Source: Bacteroidales bacterium (GTDB lineage Bacteria > Bacteroidota > Bacteroidia > Bacteroidales > UBA3824). From it: 16,339 nucleotides of DNA. Below, piece by piece: positions 7,672-14,699 of the stretch (positions are counted from its first letter, which is position 1; each line of letters begins with the position of its first letter). The DNA lies in assembly GCA_017645985.1 (NCBI GenBank), contig JAGCNK010000049.1, positions 1 through 16,339 of the forward strand, written 5' to 3'. A model generated the notes under the pieces. The model ran no database searches, was not told the DNA's origin, and was given only the letters and a program-made list of their open reading frames with translations. Position numbers and translations under genes: made by a program.

Positions 7672-9546
7672 ATGAGCGTAACTAAATCATTATTAACGGC
7701 GGTATTGATAGCTGCCGGAGCCAACGCCGTGGCTCAGAACTTCTACTCATCTGAGAAGTTTGCCGCAGCTGTTGCCAATGGCACAAGAACCGAAACCGGC
7801 GTGCCGGGAAGCAACTACAAGTGCAACTTTGCCAAGTACAAAATTGACGCGAAGTTCGACGACGAGGAAGAGCACCTATACGGCGAGGAAACTGTTGTGT
7901 ATAGCTACAACAGCGGAGAAAACAACCTCGACAGCATTGTTGTGAACCTTTACCGCGACGTGTACAAAACCGAGTCGGTGCGTCACCGCAACGTAGACCG
8001 CCGCGACCTTTTCGACGGAATAAACATTGCTGAGGTGGCCCGTGTGGAGAACAAAAACCGCACGCCGCTGACTTTCACCCGCAGCAACACACAGATGACT
8101 ATCGCCCTCGACAAAGCCATCAATCCGGGCGACTCAGTAACGCTCTATATCAAGTGGGACACCAAAATAGCATCGCGCACTCATCTGCGTGGCGGCAAAT
8201 ACGGCACCAACTCGTGGGTTATTCCCTACTGGTATCCGCAGGTGGCTGTATACGACGATATCTTCGGCTGGGACCGCGTGCAGCACTCCGGCAACGAGGA
8301 GTTCTATTTTGAGTTTGCCAACTACGACGTGAACATCACCCTCGGACACCATTTGGCTGCCTGGGCTACTGGCACGTTGCAGAATCCCGACAAAATATAC
8401 TCAAAGGCTGTTTACCAAAACTATCTCAAAGCGCTCAAATCAGAGCAGAGGGTCGATATCATAACCGACGCCAACATCCAGACCGCCATTTCCAAGGAGA
8501 CCAACACATGGCATTTCAAAGCCGACTCGGTGGTAGATTTCTTGTTCTGCTGCAGCAACGAGAGCAAATGGTCGGGGCTATCGTTCACCACACATAACGG
8601 AGGTCACAGAATTTTGTCATCGGCAGTCTACCGCCACAATGTCTTTCCGGCTTCGATCGACATAACAAAATCCACCATCAACTACCTGAGCAACGAGCGT
8701 CCCGCTGTGCATTATCCTTATCCGCACATGACAATCTTCGAAGGCAGCGGCGGAATGGAGTTTCCGATGATGGTAAACGAATCTTGCACCAGCAACACCG
8801 ACCTCAACTTCACCACAAGCCACGAGGTAACGCATTCGTATTTCCCCTTCATAACAGGTATGAACCAAAACAAGTTCGGCTTTATGGACGAGGGTCTCAC
8901 AATGTATGTGCCGCAGTATATGCAAAGAGACCAAATCAACGCAGGCGACCAGCTCGACGAATGCAAGTCGTATCTTTCAAGCTATCTCGGTAGTATGTCC
9001 GAAGTGCCTATCTTCACCCCGTCGTACCAGTACAAAGGTCTGTGGTCGTTCACAATGATATCGTATTACGCCCCGCAGATGGGCTACTACATCATAGAGC
9101 AGACCATCGGCAGCGACAATATGCGCAAGGCTCTCAACCAGTTTGTCAACAACTGGAAAGGCAAGCACCCGCATCCATACGACCTATTCCACACGTTTGA
9201 AAGTGTTTCGGGCAAGGATCTGACAGCGTTTTACCAGAACTGGTTTAAAGAGACAGGCTTTGCAGATATGGGCGTCGACAGCGTTTTTTCCGACGTTAAG
9301 AATCAGAAACACAGCATAGTGATTGGCAAACACGGCGACAAGATTGTGCCAGCCACCATAAAAATCACCTACACCAACGGAGACACCGAACTTGTGGAGT
9401 GCTCCATAGAGCAATGGAAACCGCAGGACAAGACCGTAACGCTGGAGGTGAACAACAATAAAGAAATAAAAAAAGCTGAGATAATAGAGAGCTATTATCC
9501 CGACAAAGACACCGAGAACAATATTTTTTACATTCAAAAGCAATAA
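7672..9546 (+). CDS. Exported M1-family zinc metallopeptidase (aminopeptidase-like)
   Basis: This 624-residue gluzincin would remove N-terminal residues from peptides in the periplasm. The start at ATG 7672 is chosen because it opens a clean signal peptide (MSVTKSLLTAVLIAAGANAVA, then QNFYS) and lies just downstream of the promoter; the upstream in-frame TTG would precede the transcription start. After an N-terminal beta domain (residues ~40-230) the catalytic domain shows GGMEF (exopeptidase motif of the GAMEN type, Glu363). The zinc site is HEVTH at 384-388 with the third ligand Glu407, exactly HExxH-18-E. The downstream YYAPQMGYYII region carries candidate catalytic Tyr residues. The C-terminus (after ~550) is a short beta-rich segment instead of the long helical domain of larger M1 enzymes. 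Its stop is three bases before the next S46 gene, so the two are almost certainly cotranscribed. Confidence 0.93.
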   Translation: MSVTKSLLTAVLIAAGANAVAQNFYSSEKFAAAVANGTRTETGVPGSNYKCNFAKYKIDAKFDDEEEHLYGEETVVYSYNSGENNLDSIVVNLYRDVYKTESVRHRNVDRRDLFDGINIAEVARVENKNRTPLTFTRSNTQMTIALDKAINPGDSVTLYIKWDTKIASRTHLRGGKYGTNSWVIPYWYPQVAVYDDIFGWDRVQHSGNEEFYFEFANYDVNITLGHHLAAWATGTLQNPDKIYSKAVYQNYLKALKSEQRVDIITDANIQTAISKETNTWHFKADSVVDFLFCCSNESKWSGLSFTTHNGGHRILSSAVYRHNVFPASIDITKSTINYLSNERPAVHYPYPHMTIFEGSGGMEFPMMVNESCTSNTDLNFTTSHEVTHSYFPFITGMNQNKFGFMDEGLTMYVPQYMQRDQINAGDQLDECKSYLSSYLGSMSEVPIFTPSYQYKGLWSFTMISYYAPQMGYYIIEQTIGSDNMRKALNQFVNNWKGKHPHPYDLFHTFESVSGKDLTAFYQNWFKETGFADMGVDSVFSDVKNQKHSIVIGKHGDKIVPATIKITYTNGDTELVECSIEQWKPQDKTVTLEVNNNKEIKKAEIIESYYPDKDTENNIFYIQKQ

Positions 9547-9549
9547 AAA

Positions 9550-11751
9550 ATGAAAATAAGATCATTACTACTTACAGCGCTTATCACATTATCGGCATTG
9601 ACCGCAAGTGCCGACGAGGGCATGTGGCTCTTGCAAATGATAGGCAAAAATTACAAACAGATGAAGGCGCAGGGATTCCGCCTCAAACCCGAAGATGTTT
9701 ATTCAATCAAAAAATCGTCGCTCAAAGACGCCGTTGTAAACTTTGGCGGATACTGCACCGGCGAAATAGTTTCAGAGCAGGGACTGCTCTTTACCAACCA
9801 CCACTGCGGCTACGAGAGCATTCAGCAGCACAGCAGCGTTGACCACAACTACCTGAAAGACGGTTTCTGGGCTAAGACCTTGCAAGACGAGATTCCCACT
9901 CCCGGACTCTACGTGCAGTTTATGCAAGAGATTCGCGACGTTACCGACCAGGTGCTCAAAGGCGTTACTCCGTCGATGAGCGAAAACGATCGCCAGGGCA
10001 AAATCCGCGAAAACTCCGACGCCCTCACAGCTCAGGCCAAGAAAGAGTTTTCTGCCGACTATTACGACATCAAAATCAAGTCGTTTTTCTCGGGCAACGC
10101 CTACTATATGGTAATCTACATCAACTACAACGACGTTCGTTTTGTTGGTTCAGGTCCTGAGTCGATAGGCAAATTTGGTCATGACACCGACAACTGGATG
10201 TGGCCCCGTCACACCGGCGACTTCTCTATCTTCCGCGTGTACATGAGTCCCGATGGCAAACCCGCCGACTACTCCGACAAGAACGTTCCCCTCAAGCCCA
10301 AGCACTACCTGCCCATCTCGATAGCAGGATACAAAGAGGGCGACTTTGCTATGACAATAGGTTTCCCCGGCAGCACCGAACGCCACTCCACAAGCTATGA
10401 GATTATCAAAGATATGGAGAACCAGAACTCCATCACATCATACGTTCGCGGCATCCGTCAGGACATTTTGAAAGCCGATATGGAGGCCGACGAAGCCATC
10501 CGCATCAAATACGCCACCAAATACTCTCACTCTAGCAACTACTGGAAAAAATTCATCGAAGCCAACAAGAGCCTCAAAGAACAGAAGACTGTAGAGGAGA
10601 AACAGGCTCAGGAACGCGCATTTATGCAGTGGGTTAACGCCAATCCCGCACGCAAAGCCGAATACGGAACAGTTTTGGACAGCATCAAATACGCCTGCGA
10701 AAACCTCGCACGATTTGAAAAAATGTACTACTACGTGATAGAATGCGTACTGAACAACGGTATGGAGTTTTTCAACCCTGCCTACTATGCTATGCAGTCG
10801 CTCGCCAAGATAGCCGACAAGGAAGAACTCAGAGCCAAGGCCGACGAGTTTTTCAAGGACTACAACAAACCCACCGACTACAAAGTGTCGAAGGCTATGG
10901 CCAAGACACTCTTGGAGAACGTAACCCCCGCCGAGATTGAGAAATACTTTGGTGAGGAGATTGCCAAATATTTCACACAATACGGCGATCCCGAGATCCT
11001 CATCGACACCGTATTCCAAAACAGCACCATCTTAGACAAAGAGGGATTCTACAAGATTTTGGACGACACTTTAGGAGTCGCACGTCTCACACTCATGTCA
11101 GACCCCGCCTTCGTATACAGCCGCAATGTGCTCAACATCTATTTCGCGCTCAACGAGTACACCCAGAAATATGAGAACATGCTCGACGCAGCACGCCGCC
11201 GCTACACCAAAGGCAGCATAGCCATGAACCCCAAGGCTCTCACCTACCCCGACGCCAACTTTACCGAGCGTCTTTCGTACGGCACAGTGCAGACCTACAC
11301 ATCGCGCACATTCAAGCCCGAAGCCGGCAAAACCGACGGCGTTATCCGCACCACCAACGACGGAGTGCTTATGAACTACTTCTGCACCCTCAAAGGCGTG
11401 ATGGAGAAAGAGATACCCGGCGACTACGAGTTTGACGTTTCGCCCTTGCTCAAAGAGCTCTATAACAAGAAAGACTACGGACGCTACGCCGACAAAGACG
11501 GCACAATGCACGTATGCTTCCTCACCAACAACGACATCACCGGCGGCAACAGCGGAAGCCCAGTTATCGACGGCTACGGACGCCTCATCGGCCTCGCATT
11601 CGACGGCAACTCCGAATCTATGTGCTCCGACTGGATTTTCAACTCCGACTTCCAGCGCTGCATCAACGTCGACATCCGCTACGTGCTTTTCGTTATCGAA
11701 AAATACGGCAAATGCCAGCGCCTGATCGACGAGCTCACAATCGTTGAGTAA
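9550..11751 (+). CDS. Secreted S46-family dipeptidyl-peptidase (DPP7-like), paralogue 2
   Basis: This 733-residue S46 serine peptidase has a signal peptide (residues 1-21, cleavage after ASA) followed by DEGMWLLQMIGKNYKQMKA. The triad is His85 (TNHHCGY), Asp224 (WPRHTGDF) and Ser668 (GGNSGSPVIDG). The substrate amino-terminus anchors are complete: Asn215, Trp216 and Asn330 fall at the residue numbers I recall for the structurally known Pseudoxanthomonas enzyme, and Asp685 completes the set. Gly686, 18 residues after the catalytic Ser, is the DPP7-like state and argues against the acidic specificity of DPP11. The usual W in FDGNWE is Ser here (FDGNSES). It is related end to end to the S46 protein encoded at 3434-5557 but is closer to the canonical form. 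It is the second gene of a two-gene unit with the M1 peptidase, suggesting stepwise degradation of imported peptides. A strong hairpin terminator follows. Confidence 0.95.
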   Translation: MKIRSLLLTALITLSALTASADEGMWLLQMIGKNYKQMKAQGFRLKPEDVYSIKKSSLKDAVVNFGGYCTGEIVSEQGLLFTNHHCGYESIQQHSSVDHNYLKDGFWAKTLQDEIPTPGLYVQFMQEIRDVTDQVLKGVTPSMSENDRQGKIRENSDALTAQAKKEFSADYYDIKIKSFFSGNAYYMVIYINYNDVRFVGSGPESIGKFGHDTDNWMWPRHTGDFSIFRVYMSPDGKPADYSDKNVPLKPKHYLPISIAGYKEGDFAMTIGFPGSTERHSTSYEIIKDMENQNSITSYVRGIRQDILKADMEADEAIRIKYATKYSHSSNYWKKFIEANKSLKEQKTVEEKQAQERAFMQWVNANPARKAEYGTVLDSIKYACENLARFEKMYYYVIECVLNNGMEFFNPAYYAMQSLAKIADKEELRAKADEFFKDYNKPTDYKVSKAMAKTLLENVTPAEIEKYFGEEIAKYFTQYGDPEILIDTVFQNSTILDKEGFYKILDDTLGVARLTLMSDPAFVYSRNVLNIYFALNEYTQKYENMLDAARRRYTKGSIAMNPKALTYPDANFTERLSYGTVQTYTSRTFKPEAGKTDGVIRTTNDGVLMNYFCTLKGVMEKEIPGDYEFDVSPLLKELYNKKDYGRYADKDGTMHVCFLTNNDITGGNSGSPVIDGYGRLIGLAFDGNSESMCSDWIFNSDFQRCINVDIRYVLFVIEKYGKCQRLIDELTIVE

Positions 11752-11774
11752 TAATTTTGGACAATTATCATTAA

Positions 11775-11818
11775 TAAAGCGGATAAAATCGAAACAATTA
11801 ACGGTTTTATCCGCTTTA
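11775..11818 (+). terminator. Hairpin terminator after the second S46 peptidase gene
   Basis: TAAAGCGGATAAAATCG (11775-11791) pairs with CGGTTTTATCCGCTTTA (11802-11818) over 17 bp with a single G-U wobble and a 10-base loop. The downstream tract (AATTATTATATTT) is AT-rich but not a pure T-run, so efficiency is uncertain. The A-rich left flank means it may also act on the opposite strand. Confidence 0.75.
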
Positions 11819-11843
11819 ATTATTATATTTGCAGAATGAAAAA

Positions 11844-11862
11844 AAATATTTTAAAAATATTT
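11844..11862. promoter_or_regulatory. AT-rich 19-bp palindrome overlapping the siaB-like promoter (possible operator)
   Basis: AAATATTTT (11844-11852) and AAAATATTT (11854-11862) are perfect inverted copies around one A. The right arm covers the first three bases of the -33 TTTG (11860-11863). Its position suits a regulator binding site, but such palindromes arise easily in AT-rich DNA and no binding protein is known. Confidence 0.3.
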
Positions 11863-11891
11863 GACTTTTGTCCGATTTTTGCATAAATTTG
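11860..11891 (+). promoter_or_regulatory. Bacteroidetes-type promoter of the siaB-like/siaC-like/spm/GH3 unit
   Basis: TTTG (11860-11863), 20 bp of spacer and TAAATTTG (11884-11891) fit the -33/-7 consensus TTTG-N19-21-TAnnTTTG. The predicted start near 11898 leaves a leader of about 14 bases before ATG 11912. A second -7-like match, TATATTTG (11824-11831), lacks a -33 partner and is considered incidental. Confidence 0.75.
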
Positions 11892-11911
11892 AAAACGAGA
11901 AATAATACATT

Positions 11912-13024
11912 ATGGACAAATCTTTCGACCTAATATACAAGCAGTTCAAAGACGTTGAGAAGGACGACTTCCAATACATTTACCGAGGCGACATCACCCC
12001 GAAGCTGATAATGAATGTGTTGGATTTTGCCAAGAGCAACCTTGCCAAAGCCGAAGATACTAAAAAACTCAAAAACAGAATCTACTACATAATGGGCGAA
12101 AGTCTTCAGAACATAGCCCGCCACCAGGTAGCCAACGACACCGACAACAGCGACAATTCGGCCATAGTGGTTATCCATAAAAAGAAGAACAAATACTACA
12201 TAGTCACCGGCAACCTGATGCCAGCCAAAGAGCAGGACATCCTGAAAGACAAGCTCGACCACATCAACAGCCTGTCGCCCGAAGAGCTAAACGACTTCTG
12301 CCGCGACATACGCCTCACCACAGGTTTTACCGAAAAGAGCGGAGCAAGCCTCGGACTAATAGAGATGGCCAAGAAATCGGGCAACAAGCTTGTGTATTCG
12401 ATGAAGCCGATAGACGACCAGAAGACATATTTCTACCTCAGCACCGAGGTGCTCACTCAAAACGAGACCTCCGACTGCGACTACGAATACTCGCTCAACG
12501 ACATTATAGAAACCCACGACTTTCTGCGTGGCAACAACATAACGCTCTCGTTCAAAGGCGACTTCAACCAGGACAACCTGCTGTCGCTGCTGTCGATACT
12601 CAACAACGGAATGAACGAGTCGCCAGTAAGAATAAAGCTTTTCAGCATCATGGTGGAGCTGCTGCAAAACATCGTGAAGCACGCCGACAACCTCGACGCC
12701 GACACCGGATGGAAAGCCGGAGTATTCTACATCTGCGAGCAGAACGACCGTTTCAGGCTGATAGCAGGCAACTACATCAAACGCGAGCTTGCCGACGACC
12801 TCAGAAAGCGTTTCGACCGGATCAACGGAATGAACGCCGAGGAGCTGAACGCCGAATACAAGTCGATCCTGTTCAACTTCAACTACATCAACCCCGTGTC
12901 CACAGGACTGGGAATTATAGATATCAGACGAAAATCAGGTGGAAAAGTTGATTATTCTCTTATCAATATCAACAACACAATTGACTTTTTAACCGTTAAA
13001 GTAGATATAAAAAAACAAGTGTAA
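11912..13024 (+). CDS. SiaB-like GHKL kinase with the whole domain duplicated in tandem
   Basis: This 370-residue soluble protein consists of two consecutive SiaB-type (GHKL ATPase fold) domains, residues ~20-180 and ~206-366. Matching motifs are exactly 186 residues apart, with no net insertion: the N-box-like E63-SLQN-IARH71 against E249-LLQN-IVKH257; TGN (99-101) against AGN (285-287); LDHINSLSPEELN (115-127) against FDRINGMNAEELN (301-313); and the glycine loop GASLGLIEMAKKSG (144-157) against STGLGIIDIRRKSG (330-343). Pseudomonas SiaB, about 180 residues, is an atypical kinase that phosphorylates SiaC and so controls the cyclase SiaD. The SiaC-like gene follows 35 bases downstream, so it is the likely substrate. 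The glycine loop differs between halves (first GASLG, second STGLG), so one half may have lost catalysis. The family call is by motif recognition, and which half is active is unknown. Confidence 0.8.
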   Translation: MDKSFDLIYKQFKDVEKDDFQYIYRGDITPKLIMNVLDFAKSNLAKAEDTKKLKNRIYYIMGESLQNIARHQVANDTDNSDNSAIVVIHKKKNKYYIVTGNLMPAKEQDILKDKLDHINSLSPEELNDFCRDIRLTTGFTEKSGASLGLIEMAKKSGNKLVYSMKPIDDQKTYFYLSTEVLTQNETSDCDYEYSLNDIIETHDFLRGNNITLSFKGDFNQDNLLSLLSILNNGMNESPVRIKLFSIMVELLQNIVKHADNLDADTGWKAGVFYICEQNDRFRLIAGNYIKRELADDLRKRFDRINGMNAEELNAEYKSILFNFNYINPVSTGLGIIDIRRKSGGKVDYSLININNTIDFLTVKVDIKKQV

Positions 13025-13059
13025 TTTAACCTTTTTGCGGACAACGAACATTACCCGAC

Positions 13060-13434
13060 ATGAAACCATATATCAAGACAGCCACAGCAGACACGCCCAG
13101 CGTGATATTGGACGCCGACAGGGGCATATTCGAAATCTCACAGATGTCGCTTCCCGAAGACGCCGTGGATTTCTATGCGCCGATACTCTCTTGGCTGAGG
13201 GAATACGCGCAGGATCCAAACCCCGACACAGTTTTCAATATGAAACTTGAATACTTCAACACCGCATCAAGCAAGCAGCTCATTCAGGTGCTGCTGATTT
13301 TGCAGGAGATGGAAAAACGAAGCAATGTCCTTGTAAAATGGTTTTACAAAGAGATCGACGAGGATATGCTGTCGCTCGGAGAAGAATACAAGCAGATTAT
13401 GAAAGTACCTTTCGAACTTATCGTTGTTCCCTAG
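13060..13434 (+). CDS. SiaC-like regulatory phosphoprotein (DUF1987)
   Basis: The 124-residue single-domain protein matches the SiaC/DUF1987 family: an N-terminal beta strand pair (IKTATADTPSVILDADRGIFEISQMS), the SLPEDAVDFYAPILSWLREYA helix region, then LEYFNTASSKQLIQVLLIL and KWFYKEIDEDMLSLGEEY. In Pseudomonas aeruginosa, SiaC is phosphorylated by SiaB on Thr68 and binds the diguanylate cyclase SiaD only when unphosphorylated. Here the corresponding NTASSK motif places Thr at residue 68 (codon 13261-13263). It lies between the duplicated SiaB-like kinase (35 bases upstream) and the spm gene (20 bases downstream). No GGDEF cyclase and no PP2C phosphatase is present in the window, so the downstream target is unknown. 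The ATG at 13060 is the start that gives a complete domain. Confidence 0.85.
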   Translation: MKPYIKTATADTPSVILDADRGIFEISQMSLPEDAVDFYAPILSWLREYAQDPNPDTVFNMKLEYFNTASSKQLIQVLLILQEMEKRSNVLVKWFYKEIDEDMLSLGEEYKQIMKVPFELIVVP

Positions 13435-13454
13435 ACGTTATTAGATAATTCAAA

Positions 13455-14687
13455 ATGGTTCTCAACTACATTTGGATTGCATTTTTTGTTATAGCCTTCC
13501 TGGTGGCGGCTGTCAAACTTGTTTTTTTTGGCGACACCGACATTTTCCCCGCTATGGTGTCGAGTGTGTTTGATATGAGCAAAAGCGGTTTTGAAATTTC
13601 ACTTGGACTTACCGGCGTTTTAACATTGTGGACAGGCCTTATGCGCGTGGGCGAAAAGGGCGGAATGACCAATGTAATAGCCAAAGCATTCGGTCCGTTT
13701 TTCCGCAGATTGTTTCCCGAAATTCCCGCCGGACACCCCGCAATGGGCAGTATCATTATGAATTTTAGCGCCAACATGCTTGGCTTAGACAACGCGGCTA
13801 CACCCCTCGGTCTCAAGGCTATGAACCAGATGCAGGAGCTGAACCCCAACAAAGAGACCGCTTCCAACGCGCAAATAATGTTCCTCACCCTCAACGCCTC
13901 GGGTCTCACCATTCTTCCTATGACCATTATGGTATACCGAATACAAATGGGAGCTGCCGACCCTTCTGATATTTTCATTCCCATACTGCTGGCCACAAGC
14001 GCAAGCACTTTTGCCGGACTTTTGGCTGTGTGCGTAAAACAACGCATCAAGCTGTTCGACCCGGTGATTCTGCTCTACGTGGGAGCGTTTCTGGCAATTG
14101 AGGCTGCTATTGTGCTGGGCGTGAGAAATATGGACAAGGAAACAGTGTCGGTAGTAAGCAGCACCGCCGCCAACGCCATCATCTTCACGGTGATAATCTC
14201 GTTTATAGTGATGGCATTTATAAAAAAAGTAAACGTATACGAGACATTTGTGGAGGGCGCCAAAGACGGATTCACCACAGCCATCAAGATTATTCCCTAC
14301 CTGGTGGCAATGCTCGTAGCCATAGGCGTTTTCCGCACATCGGGAACATTAGACCTGATAACCGACGGATTGTCGGCACTTTTGCAAAACATAGGACTTG
14401 CCACCGACTTTATCCCTTCGTTGCCCACCGCGCTGATGAAACCCCTCAGCGGCAGCGGCGCACGTGGAATGATGATCGACTGCATGAAGACATACGGAGC
14501 AGATTCGTTTGCCGGTCGCCTGAGCTGCACAATGCAGGGCGCGGCCGACACCACCTTTTATATAATAGCACTATACTTTGGTTCGGCGGGCATAAAAAAC
14601 AGCCGGTACGCCATAACCACAGGACTTATAGCCGAGGCTGCCGGTATAATCGCCGCCATATTTGTAGCATACCTGTTTTTCAGTTAA
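13455..14687 (+). CDS. Fused SpmA-SpmB-type inner-membrane protein (nucleoside recognition/Gate domains)
   Basis: This 410-residue polytopic membrane protein has about 9-10 hydrophobic segments (for example 4-25, 172-195, 203-224, 236-256, 277-295, 386-408). The first half matches SpmA, with the motif NMLGLDNAATPLGLKAM at 107-123. The second half matches SpmB, with PLSGSGARGMMIDCM at 330-344 and MQGAADTTFYIIALYFGS at 360-377. In Bacillus these are two proteins needed for spore core dehydration. In Bacteroidetes, which do not sporulate, a fused form is usual and its role is not established; the Gate domains suggest transport or channel gating. The paired conserved half-motifs NAATP and GAADT are likely in the membrane core. 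It sits 20 bases after the siaC-like gene and 12 bases before the GH3 gene, so it is probably in the same operon. Confidence 0.88.
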   Translation: MVLNYIWIAFFVIAFLVAAVKLVFFGDTDIFPAMVSSVFDMSKSGFEISLGLTGVLTLWTGLMRVGEKGGMTNVIAKAFGPFFRRLFPEIPAGHPAMGSIIMNFSANMLGLDNAATPLGLKAMNQMQELNPNKETASNAQIMFLTLNASGLTILPMTIMVYRIQMGAADPSDIFIPILLATSASTFAGLLAVCVKQRIKLFDPVILLYVGAFLAIEAAIVLGVRNMDKETVSVVSSTAANAIIFTVIISFIVMAFIKKVNVYETFVEGAKDGFTTAIKIIPYLVAMLVAIGVFRTSGTLDLITDGLSALLQNIGLATDFIPSLPTALMKPLSGSGARGMMIDCMKTYGADSFAGRLSCTMQGAADTTFYIIALYFGSAGIKNSRYAITTGLIAEAAGIIAAIFVAYLFFS

Positions 14688-14699
14688 ACAATTAAGACA

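Noticed and set aside
11824..11831. TATATTTG as an additional -7 promoter box
   Set aside because: No TTTG lies 19-21 bp upstream and it overlaps the tail of the terminator; the box at 11884-11891 is the better fit.
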